From: Antedon bifida
Lineage: Eukaryota; Echinodermata; Crinoidea; Comatulida; Antedonidae
Reading direction: 5' to 3'
Assembly: GCA_963402885.1 (NCBI GenBank)
Contig: OY727102.1
Span: 15,500,001-15,564,000 of the forward strand
Length of the DNA stretch: 64,000 nt
Shown here one piece after another: positions 11,334-24,209 of this stretch. Position 1 is the first letter of the stretch, and every line of letters starts with the position of its first letter. The translations under genes were made by a program, and so were the position numbers. Below the pieces are notes generated by a model that was given only the letters and a program-made list of their open reading frames with translations, was not told where the DNA came from and made no database searches.

Positions 11334-12008
11334 CTATACTACCACTATCACTATCACTACTACCACTACTACCACTACTACCACTACCACTACCACTACT
11401 ACCACTACTACTACTACTACTACTACCACTACTACCACTACCACTACTACCACTATCACTACCACTATCACTATAACAACCACTACTACCACTACCACTA
11501 TCACTATAACTACCACTACTATCACTACTACTACCACTATCACTACTACTACTACCACTATCACTACTACTACCACTACCACTATCACTACTACTACCAC
11601 TACCACTATCACTACTACTACCACTACCACTATCACTAATATCACTACCACTATCACTAATATCACTACCACTATCACTAATATCACTACCACTACTATC
11701 ACTACTACTACCACTACCACTATCACGATCACTACTATCACGATCACTACTATCACTACCACTATCTCTACCACTATCACTACCACTATCACTACCACTA
11801 TCTCTACCACTATCACTACCACTATCACTACCACTATCACTACCACTATCACTACCACTATCACTACCACTATCACTACCACTACCACTATCACTACCAC
11901 TATCACTACCACTACCACTATCACTACCACTATCACTACCACTATCACTACCACTATCACTACCACTATCACTACCACTATCACTACCACTACCACTACT
12001 ATCACTTT

Positions 12009-12047
<39 letters not shown>

Positions 12048-12073
12048 CACTACTACCACTACCACTACTACCA

Positions 12074-12143
<70 letters not shown>

Positions 12144-12363
12144 CACTATCACTATCATTATCCCTACTACCACCACTACCACTATCACTACCACTACTAT
12201 CACTATCACCACTACTACTACTACTACTACTACTACCACTACTATCACTACTACTACCACTACCACCACTTCCACTACCATTATCACTAACACTACCACT
12301 ATCGCTACCACTACTATCACTACTACTACTCTACCACTACTACCACTGCCACCACTACACTAC
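11334..12363. repeat. Trinucleotide (ACC/ACT/ATC) array, duplicated unit 1
   Basis: About 1 kb of almost pure ACT, ACC and ATC triplets, nearly lacking G on the plus strand. A 12-bp higher-order unit (TACCACTATCAC) dominates at about 11760-11990. Because the period is a multiple of three and no triplet is a stop, frames stay open on both strands (poly-Thr/Ile, Tyr/His, poly-Val). These are not genes. The array with about 90 bp of unique left flank (11247-11336) is repeated at an offset of 1117 bp. Confidence 0.95.
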
Positions 12364-12521
12364 ATAACTACGGTGCATGTTACATAATTAATAAATACAT
12401 TTTAAAAATAATTTCTGTCACAACTACAATACATGTATAATGTATTTATGCTATACTACCACTACCACTATCACTATCACTACTACCACTACTACCACTA
12501 CTACCACTACCACTACCACTA

Positions 12522-12558
<37 letters not shown>

Positions 12559-13107
12559 CACTACTACCACTACCACTATCACTACCACTATCACTATAAC
12601 AACCACTACTACCACTACCACTATCACTATAACTACCACTACTATCACTACTACTACCACTATCACTACTACTACCACTATCACTACTACTACCACTACC
12701 ACTATCACTACTACTACCACTACCACTATCACTACTACTACCACTACCACTATCACTAATATCACTACCACTATCACTAATATCACTACCACTACTATCA
12801 CTACTACTACCACTACCACTATCACGATCACTACTATCACGATCACTACTATCACTACCACTATCTCTACCACTATCTCTACCACTATCACTACCACTAT
12901 CACTACCACTATCACTACCACTATCACTACCACTACTATCACCACTATCACTACCACTACTATCACCACTATCACTACCACTATCACTACCACTATCACT
13001 ACCACTATCACTACCACTACTACTATCACTACCACTATCACTACCACTATCACTACCACTATCACTATCACTACCACTATCACTACCACTACCACTACTA
13101 TCACTTT

Positions 13108-13170
<63 letters not shown>

Positions 13171-13205
13171 CACTACTACCACTACTACCACTACCACCAC
13201 TACCA

Positions 13206-13239
<34 letters not shown>

Positions 13240-13323
13240 CACTACTACTACTACTACTACCACTATCACTATCATTATCCCTACTACCACCACTACCACT
13301 ATCACTACCACTACTATCACTAT

Positions 13324-13362
<39 letters not shown>

Positions 13363-13816
13363 CACTACTATCACTACTACTACCACTACCACCACTTCCA
13401 CTACCATTATCACTAACACTACCACTATCGCTACCACTACTATCACTACTACTACTCTACCACTACTACCACTGCCACCACTACGACTACCACTACCACC
13501 ACCACTACCACTACTATCACTGCTACTAACACTATCACTATCATTATCACTACTACTACCACTATTACCACTACTACTACCACTACCACTACCACTACCA
13601 CTATCACTACCACTACTATCACTATCAACACTACTACTACTCTACCACTACTATCACTATCACTATCACTACCACTACCACTATCACTATCACTACCACT
13701 ACCACTATCACTACTACTACTCTACCACTATAACCACTGCCAACACTACCACCACCACTACCACTACCACCACCACTACCACTACCACTACCACCACCAC
13801 TACCACTACTACCGTA
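12364..13816. repeat. Trinucleotide array, duplicated unit 2 plus extension
   Basis: It starts with the flank ATAACTACGGTGCATGTTAC, which also occurs at 11247. It repeats the array of unit 1 with small indels up to about 13483 and then continues as more irregular ACC/ACT/ATC sequence to 13816. The identical unique flank shows a segmental tandem duplication rather than independent array growth. Confidence 0.93.
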
Positions 13817-14097
13817 TAAATATGTTTACACACGTACCAGCATAGATGTAGCGTCATTTATTTAGTTTGTCCTCACTAATTTTAGGACATATAATTATAT
13901 TAGAAATCTATAATCAGTAAATTGTACTGTAATTGTACTAAAAATAATAAAAAACAAAACATGTCGGATGTAAGTAACAAAACATCAAAGAGGTTTTTTT
14001 TAAGGAAGCCATTAAGGTTATAATTTAATCTACTGAATAATTGGTATGATCAAGACACACGAGTCAAGGGAAATTTCAAGTCCTTCAACATTAGTCG
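13817..14097. other. Non-coding spacer
   Basis: AT-rich sequence between two repeat blocks, with no feature supported. Confidence 0.4.
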
Positions 14098-14609
14098 TTA
14101 TTTTCTCTAATGACGTTTCTCTTCCAATATTAATGTATTGCGTCACTTATTATGTTGGTCACATCCCCAACACTAATAGACAACAAGGATATACAATGAC
14201 AAAATACGATGTTTAAAACAACAACAAAACGAGAAGAGTCCAAAGTAAGTCAGACAGTGATGGCTAAACTAATGCGTGCATGTTAGGAGGGCCGGCTACA
14301 TTGATAGTGTAACTATGATATGAATATCATCTGACGAGTTTAACTAGGGTCACTGATATGATTATTTTCTCTAATGACGATTCTTTCTTCCAATGTTAAT
14401 GTATTGCGTCACCTATTATGTTGGTCACATCCCCTACACTAATAGACAACAAGGATATACAATGACAAAATACGATGTTTAAGAAAACAACAACACCAAT
14501 GTCAGACAGTGATGACTTTAATGCGTGCATGTTAGGAGGGCCGGCTACATTGATAGTGGAACTATGAGGTGGATATTAGTTCACGAGTTGTATGACTACG
14601 GTCACTAAT
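14098..14609. repeat. Tandem repeat, two units of about 250-264 bp
   Basis: The segment starting TTATTTTCTCTAATGACG at 14098 recurs at 14362. Both units share CACTAATAGACAACAAGG, ATACAATGACAAAATACG, and GCGTGCATGTTAGGAGGGCC in order. They differ by small indels, including a block of about 23 bp present only in unit 1. Non-coding. Confidence 0.88.
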
Positions 14610-14651
14610 CTATAAATATAAATAAAGAAGAGATGAGAGATGAGATGAATT

Positions 14652-15000
14652 GAAAGACGCCTGTAACAACATCCGAGCGTAATTTAAATGAATTAAGTAG
14701 ATGGAGAGATGAAATCAGAGCATCAGAACTACCCGACAGAAGACAGAGACGAATGGCTGTGTAAGAGGACGGCTACTTCAACATAATATTATAATGAAGC
14801 TATGAGATGAAATGAAAGACGCCTGTAACATCCGAGTGTAATATAAATGAATAAAGTAGATGGAGAGATGAAATCAAGCATCAGAACTACCCGACAGTTG
14901 ACAGAGGCGAATGGGTATGTGAGAGGACGGCTACTTCAACATAATATTATGATGAAGCTATGAGATGAAATGAAAGACGCATGTAACAACATCCAAGCGT
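14652..15000. repeat. Tandem repeat, period about 160 bp, 2.2 units
   Basis: GAAAGACGCCTGTAAC starts at 14652 and 14814, and its relative GAAAGACGCATGTAAC at 14972. The two full units share GTAGATGGAGAGATGAAATC, CATCAGAACTACCCGACAG and GAGGACGGCTACTTCAACAT. It lies directly after the 264-bp repeat but has no obvious similarity to it. Confidence 0.88.
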
Positions 15001-18000
15001 AATATATATATAGGCCTACTATCTAAACTTGACTTTGTTATGATCACAAACATCGTACAAATTATTAATGCAATTAGCTTTCATTATTATAATATTTTAG
15101 TAATTATTAAGATAGGGACCTTCCGCTTAAGGAATGAAGTGTCAATTATCAAAGTAAGTAATATTTGTTTCAACTTGTTTTTTTTATTGTTCCATACTGA
15201 ACAAAAAACGATTCCTTTTTTGTCATTAAACAGTTTTACCAGCGGCTATGGAAATAATCACCTTTCAAAAGAGTCTATAAAATGTTTTTGAATTTCTAGA
15301 CATCCTTTTGGCAACAAAGTGGATAATTAGTGAACCGGTAAATGTGTATGACGTCTTCGTTGATATTCAGACTATACAGTTTAACAAACACAACTGATTT
15401 AAAAACAAAAACATGTACGGAACTAATTTCATAAGGCAGGTAGCTTATTTTGTCCAAATTAAATGATTGTATTTCATTGGAAGAGTGAAATTTAATTGAT
15501 GATGGGCAAAGGAACACGATGGTAGGCAAAGGAACATGCGTGTCAGTGTATAAGTAATTGGGTTTTTTTTGTGGTTACTTTTGCATCACGTACAATTTTC
15601 TCCATTTTCACCGACTGAAGTTATTACTATTGTACGGTCAGCAAATTACTGTGGAACGCGGCAGGCCTCTATGATATTTCGCGATGTGAAACCGACTTGT
15701 AGAGCATGCGCGCCGTCTAACTGTTGTGCACCCGCGGGCCGCATTGTTTTTTTCCTATTAGGTTAAGGCAGAAACTATAGAGGGCATGAATCCTGACATG
15801 AATATTCATGATGTGACAGCAAACCCTGGAAATAGTTTTCACGCGGTAACCGAAAATGATCTCTCGTCGCGCTGCTAGGGTAGCTGCTGCAAAAACACTC
15901 ACCGACATGTAGCCGCACCTACGTACGTATAGTATTAATAAGGCCATATACATGGCTGCAGTCGCGTGCTCAAGTTAGTGTTTATCGACCAACCGACCAA
16001 CCGATCGACCGACCGACCAACCGACCGACATAGTGTAAAAGAAATTAATTAAGTAGAATTTGACACTAAAATGACATACATGTTTCATGTTAGTCCACGT
16101 CTAGCATTGTACTTTCAGACATACCATGAATTATTCCCTATATAGCCTATACATGGGAAAATCTTTGGAACATGTAACCTAATAGGAAAAAAATAATGCC
16201 CGCGGGCGGATTCTGATCGTAACAGTTTTCCTGTCGACGTAACGTTACGGTGAGTTGCGCTGAGTGCCTTAAATTGACAGGATTCAACGATTTTACAGGA
16301 AAATGGAGTAAAAATCAACGTTAACAATCGTTGAAATCTGCAATCGTTGAAGTTGAACGTTACGATCGTTAAAACTGACCAATCAAATGATTCACAAATT
16401 ACGTCATTGCAGAAAGAGGTCAATTTTAATCAACAACCTATTTAAATAGTCAATAAAAATGTCAATTTTTTAAAGACACCATACCTGCAATTGTTGTTTT
16501 GTAAAAATAATGCAAAGAATATTATTCTGTCCTCCATTTACACGTTCATAATGTATTATACTAATACTGTAGGCATACCTCACATTGTAATACTGTCAAG
16601 CAGACTTTTTTTTTGGCCTTTTTTTCTTCATTTTATGAAATACTCTAGTAATGTATATCATCAATTTCTCATACTAGACATAACGTTTGTTATTGAAAGT
16701 TCATAATATAAGTTTTCAGAAATCCCCCAATCGACCATTCGGAGAGCACTTCATGTACGTAATTTATTATCCGGGTCGTTGGCTAAAAGTTTTAATGTAA
16801 CGTAATAGCTGTCCAAAATAGAATAAGACACATTACGGTTTTATTTCATGCTGAAAGCTTTCCACTAAATGTAACTAATGGCTGTGTGAAAAATTTAAAA
16901 AAACTTGAAATTATTGGATAAGATCTGTAGTATGTATAAAGAATGACTCTGATGTATATGCATAGTTATTAAACACAATCGTGTGTGCCTAGTTGTTGAG
17001 AAGCAGACGACAAAGTATGTGTTTTTCCCGCTTATATAGTCGTGATTGGTAGGCCTACGTGAACATTCTTTGTAGTAGGGTACAAGTATAACTTAGATAG
17101 GAAGGACCACCAACTTTGTATTTATATAACTGTTTTATCACTATTCACTGTACTACTTTCAGCAATTTACTATTGCATATTAAAATTATTATCTTATTGA
17201 TTTGAAGCAAGCTCGAGTTCGCTAACTTGTTATGCTCATCTTTTAATCATCCTAACATATGAACGACTCGTTTGTAAGCCGTTGTTGCTATCTAGGTGGC
17301 GACAGACGAATGATATGGTATGGTAACATTTCAATTTGTTTGTGTACATGAAATCCTCTTTTAATTAATCACATCAAACAAACCTACCGCCCAATAATAA
17401 TAATAATAACTTTTCGTCTTGTACCGTTAGCATTATACGGGTTGTTGTACTTCTGTAATGTAATAACCTGCACTTTTAGAGATACAAAGTCGCATGTTTT
17501 TTTGTTATTGTAAATTTGACCGAGTTATTTCATGATATGCTTACAAGGGACATTGATAAGAGGTTTACAATTGGTTATAATTATTATTCTAAAACGTACT
17601 AAACGTAATAGTTGGGCAATTTATGCATTCGCCGACCCACGAAGGCAAACACCGAACAGCTAAATGGATACATCAATCCGATCAATGTTTCGTTAATTCA
17701 CCTGAGATTGGATCAATATTTTCAAACTACAGATTGGAAATGTTTGCAAAAAAATGATACCATATGTATACAATATGACTGTGCAAGTTCAGCGGTACAG
17801 ATCCGTTTGAAAGGGTCAGGGGAGTTATGTAAAAGTTTAATATAAACAGGCCTACTTTGTGAGTAAAGTGAACGTTCTAGGCATGTACGGTAATGTACTG
17901 TATCTGACTCATAAGGCTGCAAACAAAAATTACAATTATGAAAATACAATATTGATATATATAACGCCGGGATAAACTTACAAGTTCAAGGACCTAACAT

Positions 18001-18936
18001 ATGGAAACAGAAATAAAATATGTATCTAATTTATTATTGAAATAATTATATGAAATTTCAAATATAGCCTAAGATCGAATAATAGTATTTAAACAATGGT
18101 AAAATAGATGATACTAAAACGACATACATGAACATAAGAACATCATTTTTAGATAAATGAACTTATGACAATGGAAGAACTGATCAGAATGTTAGCAATT
18201 TCCGCGAATTGGTTTAAAATTATTATTTTCCAATATCAATACGTAGATGACATAATCCTAAATAACGTAACCAATTAAATTTGATGTGCAGTAATTGTTT
18301 TTTTCTTTCTTCTATTACAATCGTTCATAATGCTTTGATTCCCAGAGGGAAATCAGATTCGAACGCAATTTAAAAATCGACTTTTTAAACTTTTGACCAA
18401 TGGTAATCTTGGATTCAATCGTCATGCAAGTTGGCTGCTCATTCCAGTTAAACAATCATACATCATACATACTATGCGCGACTGGGCGACAACCAATTAG
18501 CTCGATATTGGTCGCAAAATAAGGAATTGCAGTAAAAGTCAAAATACATAATAACAGATACGAAAACCTAGCTGTTAAAAGTGAATAATATTATGTGTAC
18601 ACTAAAATTGAAACGGACTTATGCATATACACTATGTGGTTATTTCTTCGCGAATTAATTTTGTATGCATTGCAATACGGTCATAAATAATTTTAGAGTG
18701 GCTGGCTAGATTTCTGACACGATATTTATTTTTAAATATAGACGTGCATAAAATAGCGTAGCAAATTTCAACCTGCACAGCGGGAATTATAATGTATTAT
18801 TTTAGAATGTCAGATTAAGGAATCATAAGCCCATTGTTTACGTTACAAAGCCCAGCCAAGAGTGTAATCCAACTATACTTCCTGGAAAAAATGTGAACGT
18901 AAACACAACAATATCATCATCATCAATATCACAGCA
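15001..18936. other. Non-coding stretch with a small ACCG-type microsatellite
   Basis: No exon is supported. An imperfect (CCAA/CCGA)n tetranucleotide run occupies about 15986-16030. The region 16205-16385 has opposed GATCGTAAC / GTTACGATC blocks and may be a decayed inverted-repeat element, but the arms are too diverged to call. The open frames at 15040, 15296, 16115, 16491, 17612 and 17722 lack any recognisable domain or splice context. Confidence 0.4.
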
Positions 18937-19051
18937 AGCAAGAGAGTTGACCAATGACAAGCGAGAGTTTGAATAATCCATTGCTTGTGATTAGTCAACT
19001 CGCTTACGTTGCGCTTACGTCCTTGCGTTGCGTCCTAGTGAGAAGCAAGCT
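18937..19051. mobile_element. MITE family A, truncated copy
   Basis: It contains GCAAGAGAGTTGACCAATGA and the right arm GTCCTTGCGTTGCGTCCTAG to AAGCAAGCT, as in the copy at 19101. The left terminus is missing. Confidence 0.72.
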
Positions 19052-19100
19052 TTAAGAACAAGAATTTAAATTTGTATTCGAAACACGGAGTTACTGATAA

Positions 19101-19438
19101 TGCTTGGCTCCCACTAGAACGCAACACAAGGACGTAAACGCAACGCAAGAGAGTTGACCAATGACAAGCGACAGTTTGAATAATCCATCGCTTGTGATTG
19201 GTAAACTCGCTGAAGCGTGGTTCCCACTAGAACGCAACGCAACGACGTATTGACGCAACGTGCTGTATTGCGTAATCACAAGTGGGAACCGACGACGCAA
19301 CAGTGCTGCAAAAATCGCAGGTTTGATTTCACGTAGGCGGGGGAAAACACAATTATTGGGAGGGCATTCTTTTAAGTTGCGTACCACGCTTTATGTTGCG
19401 CTTACGTCATTGCGTTGCGTCCTAGTGGGAACCAAGCT
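19101..19438. mobile_element. MITE family A host, interrupted by a family B element
   Basis: The left arm TGCTTGGCTCCCACTAGAAC and the right arm CCTAGTGGGAACCAAGCT are present. The family A right half is split after AAACTCGC at 19210 and resumes at TGTTGCGCTTACG. The truncated copy at 18937 shows the uninterrupted version, CTCGCTTACGTTGCGCTT. The host is therefore older than the element at 19214-19390. Confidence 0.85.
19214..19390. mobile_element. MITE family B nested inside family A
   Basis: It starts AGCGTGGTTCCCACTAGAAC and ends GCGTACCACGCT. Immediately outside lie TGA on the left and TTA on the right, consistent with a TTA duplication in which one base has changed. At 177 bp it is about 30 bp shorter than the other family B copies, the loss being in the right terminal arm. 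Confidence 0.85.
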
Positions 19439-20290
19439 TTCGAACAAGAATTTAAATTTGTATTCCACACACGAATGTAATATGTTACCGGTTAGGTTCT
19501 TGGTGATGGCTACTTATCTTAGTGGCTGCGAGTAATAGGTATTAACGATTTCTGTATTATCTTTGATATCAATTTCGTGCCAATGCAACTTTAATCAAGT
19601 AAAGAGTAGTTTGATTTGTAGTACGGTGACGATAATGTACTTAATAAGTATGCAAAGTTGGTACTTATTGACACATTGTGGAGTATACGTCAGTTACTCG
19701 ATTTAGTAGCTGAATTTGACCGATATATTTTTTGTCATGCTGCATGCTTCAGGCTAATTGTAGAAAGGACTTTGTTACCGTACTGATTGTTTCAGTTTCC
19801 TTGTTCTTATTATATACATTAGTGCCATCATCGTCCTTCATAGCCATCACAATTACTATCTTGTACATAGTAGAGCATCTATCATATATTTTCTCTTTCT
19901 AATCCGTCCTAAGCCAGACTTATATTATGCACTACGTTTAACATTTTCATCTGCTTTTCCATTAAACGCTCATAACAATCTAATTTCTTTTTTTTTTATT
20001 AAACATAATCGAAAATCCAATCAAGTGACTAAACAACTGTCAATCTATATATTAGATAAATGTCTGCTAAATGCATTTGAAATGTAAAGACGAATAAATA
20101 AAAGTTAATTAGGTGATCTATTTCAATGGAAACAAAGTATTCGAGAAAACGAACACTGTTTTGCTTATTTTGCGATATAGCCTCTCTTAGTTGCATTTCT
20201 TATGTACTATAAATAGCATAACTTGTTGTAAACTATACCAGCAAACTGTAGTTTTCAATTATAAAATAACAAAATAAACATTTAATTTCA

Positions 20291-20472
20291 ACAAAAAATC
20301 CATTGGCTGGCAGCTAATTAAGACTATTGTTTCGCTTTAAATTAGTTTTTTCAGGTAAATAATTTTTTTCCGATCCAATTTTTGGTCAAAGTGAATAACT
20401 ATTATGATATTAAAATTAAATGGTATTAACATTTTACAAAAATATTTTTTTAGGGGGACAATACATTTTTAA
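20291..20472. repeat. Dispersed repeat, right part of the element at 45409
   Basis: AATCCATTGGCTGGCAGC, TCAGGTAAATA, CGATCCAATTTTTGGTCAAA and GGGGGACAATACAT occur in this order, as at 45540-45731. No left terminal inverted repeat was found, so this looks like a 5'-truncated copy. Confidence 0.75.
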
Positions 20473-23162
20473 CCAAAAGTGAGAATAACAAGTATTGAAA
20501 ACGAATTAAAATTTTAACGTCGAAAATCAGTTGGGAGTTCATTTTATGCGCCTAAATTCACTCGATTCTCACACGGTGTCAAGTCTGGCGACACTAAACA
20601 TGACTAAAGTGACTTGTCTGCTGACTACAACCTTTCTTCCACATGGATTACTGTTTCGGTTTCTCGTTTATTGTTGTTAGACATGACAACATTATGGGAA
20701 AACGATTCTAAATTATATTAAATTGAATATATTGATTGAATAATTACAATAGTCATTACTGTAATGAATAATTGTAAATTATGTGTAATTGCTGCTACGT
20801 AAAGAGATAGGCATTCACATTAATTCATAATTTAGGTCTCTTGCTATGATACTTTAAACTATAACAATCTATTCTAATTCACATTTTACGCAGTGTTAGA
20901 ATTGATTAAGCTATAATGGTTTTCTGTGTATTTTAATTCTCGTTACACTTAATGCCATAAGAAGTTGTTATACTTTCTCATTTTTAATCATACCTAAGGG
21001 TATATCAATTACCTACATTGCTATGTTTCTGTATTTAACTGTGTCTTATGAATTATTCATACACATGCGGGAGAAACTTTACATCTGATTGGTCAACGCG
21101 TCGATTTCATGTGGTGTCAGTCTTTTTGATCATTTATCTAGTTCTACCCTATTTCTCGGTTATGTGGCCTGTTTCTGCTGAAAAAAATATCGATCATCGA
21201 TCATCGATCAATCAATCATTATAAATTTCATCACATTAAATTGAACAAACACTTCAAACGTTCAATTTACATTTTGCTTCTCTTATTATACATGTTTTGT
21301 ATGTATCAACTTGGAATATCTTCTGGATATAATTTAAAACGGAACATGATCTATGTGAACGACATCATGTTGGAAAAAAAAAGTTTAGAATTTATGTCGT
21401 TCAAGCTAAGTTTATACGAATGGTTTAGTACAGTATTATCGTAAGTCGTTTAAATCCCTATGTATATCAATCTTTGCAATTATTTTTACATCTATCTATT
21501 TTTAAAAATAATTTAAGTCATTATTCTCCATTGATTTGAATGAGCATATTGTTTAATTCTTCGATTGGTTATCCATTGATGATCGGCAAGTTGCCTGTTT
21601 GTGACATACTTTTTTTCTGTACAGTTTATTAGAATGCTACTGTATTTAAAAATAACATTAACATTATTTCCGCTGTGTTATGAAATCGCAGATGGATATT
21701 GTATTTAGGATTAGAAAATATTTAACAGGCCCTAATTATTAAAAAATAACGGAATAGTGTCGGCTCTTTGTTACCAAATATATAATGTAATAATGTTTTT
21801 ATACTGTATTATACACGGCTATTTTATTTTTTAAATACAAAACTTATGGGGTGTATATTTGACCAAAAAGTTACATTTTCGTTAATATTTAACATTCCTA
21901 AATTTGCAAATTCGAGATGTTGAAATATTTGTTGGTGATCAGCCATTTTAAAATTAAACATACCCGAGCATACATTACCGAATTTGACAGATTTCTAATT
22001 CACATGAATTAGACCCCTCTGTCTGTGGTACTGCAGACTACACCAACATCATAGGCGTTGAGTTTCTCCAATGGGCCCATACATTTACCTGTTGTGTTAC
22101 ATACTAAATAAGGGAAAGTACAAAGGATCATTTTAAAAGAGTAGATGTTAAATAACATTTAACAGGTGAGCGAGTCAAAAGTCACAAAATTCTACTGAAT
22201 GGGTTTAATGTTCTATAGAACACAATATTTCTAATTCGTATTTCTTGCGGGAAACATATAACTTATGTTAGAAAATGGCAACAACTACCGACTTTTCTTG
22301 AACTTTAGTCAGATGTATTGTTATTATACAGTGTATATAGGGTGTTCAGAGATTTAGGATCGCAGGTTTCCATACGGAAAAGAATATTCTTGTATATTTT
22401 ATTAGTAGAAATAACCAGGGAAGAATAACGTACTATCGATGTATCGGATTCCATCATAATAATACTTAGCTATAATGCTTTATTTGAAAGTGCTTTTGTT
22501 ATGCTTGCCAAAATGCTGATTTACTCAAAGACTTACGTCACGTTTACGTGATGAATCAACGTTGCTTTTATTCACCTTTTAAAATTAATGTCCGTAGCCA
22601 ATTATTCACAGTATAAACGAGTTATTTAAGCTGATAATAATGTTGTTTTGTTGCTTTATTTAACCTCTGGGATCCTAATAAAAGGGCTTTATTTACAAGA
22701 ATCTATTTTAGCGACAGATCGGTAGATCAAAGTGTTTCAACAGACAGCAACTTATACATATTAAACATAACTGTATATAGATATAATTGTGAAATGAATC
22801 AGATGGCCAATAGCAATTCAAAAATGTAATTTTCTGTAGAATGTGAATATCACATTATCTTATTTTAATGAATAGTTTTCAATGTAGACATGATTGGTGC
22901 ACTCATGCGTGTATCTACAATGCTGCTGCATTAACACGAACACTGTAATGTGCTTACCTTTCATTCATCGGTCATTTCCAATTGATCTAATGACCCGCGA
23001 TAATTCAATGAATTATATTTGTTTCACCAACAACCATGATGTTTGTTTTTCGAAAGTACTAAAAGCACGTCGGTCTCACAATACATATATAAAAATTGAA
23101 TCACACAGTTTTCATTTTGTAATTGAATAGACAAAAATAAAAATGCTACATCATAAGTTATG
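20473..23162. other. Non-coding stretch upstream of the receptor exon
   Basis: AT-rich, with no supportable exon. I looked here for the missing first exon of the receptor, which should encode an extracellular N-terminus and most of TM1 and end in phase 1 before GT. I did not find it. The hydrophobic open frame at 21241-21444 has no donor in the required phase and no receptor-like TM1. Confidence 0.35.
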
Positions 23163-23278
23163 CCACGTGCTAGTCCAGAAGCATGTCACGTGCTAGTCCA
23201 GAAGCATATCATAGGCAGACCAGACGCATATCTCCACGTGCTAGCCCAGAAGAATGTCTCGTATTAACCCAGAAACAT
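23163..23278. repeat. Short degenerate minisatellite
   Basis: CACGTGCTAGTCCAGAAGCA occurs twice in a row (23164, 23187), a third version with CACGTGCTAGCCCAGAAG lies near 23235, and further decayed copies follow. It sits about 180 bp before a receptor exon. Irregular spacing and animal context rule out a CRISPR array. Confidence 0.75.
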
Positions 23279-23459
23279 TCGCATTGGCCTGTAAGAGCAA
23301 CCCACCCAGACGAACTCGTTTACCTCAGATGGAAATGATTTTCTGACCATTCAAACATCCAATGGTGTTGGTCATAAAACACGCTTCGGTTTGAGTTTCA
23401 CTTGCTTTAATGGTAATTAGGCTATAAAGTAATTTCTTTTTTTTTTATATATTCCATAG

Positions 23460-23653
23460 GTAATACGTTAGTGTTGTATATCATCATCACTAATAAGGAC
23501 ATGCGGACAATAACTAACCAGTATCTACTACATCTGGCAATTACAGACATATCGTTACTTGTATTCTGTGCAATACCAATGACTATATTATTTTTTATGG
23601 TGGATTGGCCATTTGGAGATTTTGGTTGCCGAATGATCTCCTACATGCAATTC
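23460..23653 (+). CDS. Neuropeptide GPCR (kisspeptin/galanin/allatostatin-A receptor type), internal exon: TM1 end to TM3 start
   Basis: This is the first identified exon of a rhodopsin-class peptide receptor acting at the cell surface. The acceptor is ATTCCATAG at 23459 and the exon begins in phase 1. The reading is GNTLVLYIII (end of TM1), TNKDMRTITNQYLLHL, then TM2 with the conserved Asp in LAITDISLLVF, then WPFGDFGCRM with the TM3 disulfide Cys. It ends in phase 0 after MQF at a GTAAGT donor. Intron 1 splitting the GN of TM1 and intron 2 inside TM3 fit this peptide-receptor group. The three exons join in frame to give 299 residues from GN to the stop. About 50 N-terminal residues with TM1 are missing, either unrecognised upstream or outside the window. 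Assignment within the clade is tentative. The VSTQVTC start of the next exon favours kisspeptin-receptor-like. Confidence 0.85.
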
Positions 23654-24047
23654 GTAAGTATACGTTCTATAATAGTACAGGTACAGGCTATATTTTAAAT
23701 ACACGCCATTGAACTGCGCATCGAAATTCATTCAGCCCACGTTCAGAAACATGAGCATGCGCACAATATACTCAATAGTTGTGTCGTAGTCGCACCGCGT
23801 CTTGAAAAATAAAAAAGAACGGTCGCTTTTATTCTGTTTTTCAATAAATAATAGTAATGGCATTTGATTGTTATACATGTTTATGAGAATACTGAGATTA
23901 TTTTTACCTTGTACAAGACTGATGGATTGGTTCAAGTTGTAGTTACTTCATGAACTAATCAGTATTAACTTCGTAATCAAACTGGACCATTTTAAAAGCC
24001 AACTCTGTGCATTGTTAACTTCTCGATAACAACAGTTTTTCTGTCTA

Positions 24048-24209
24048 AAGCTCTGTCTACACCATTAAACTAATGTGACAAAAAGTGGGATGTGCTCAAT
24101 TGTGGTAGTGATATGCCCCAATATGGTAGTGATTTGACATAATCATGTCCATATATAGGCACATCATATTTTTTTTATCACATAAAGTTTGATAGTGTTG
24201 ACAGAGCTT
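24048..24209. mobile_element. MITE family C, copy 2 (long subtype)
   Basis: The ends are AAGCTCTGTCTACACCATTA and the inverse of AAGCTCTGTCAACACTATCA. Unlike copy 1 it carries the TGGTAGTGAT motif twice. TA precedes the left end; the right flank is TG, a probable mutation. Confidence 0.8.

Noticed and set aside
11323-13819. Very long open frames (354, 328, 459 and 331 codons) of poly-Thr/Ile, poly-Val and Tyr/His repeats
   Set aside because: They come from the trinucleotide array, which contains no stop triplet; frames are open on both strands at once and have no start context, splice sites or non-repetitive sequence.
23163-23278. Possible CRISPR-like direct repeats
   Set aside because: Irregular spacing, decaying units and animal genomic context; it is a minisatellite.
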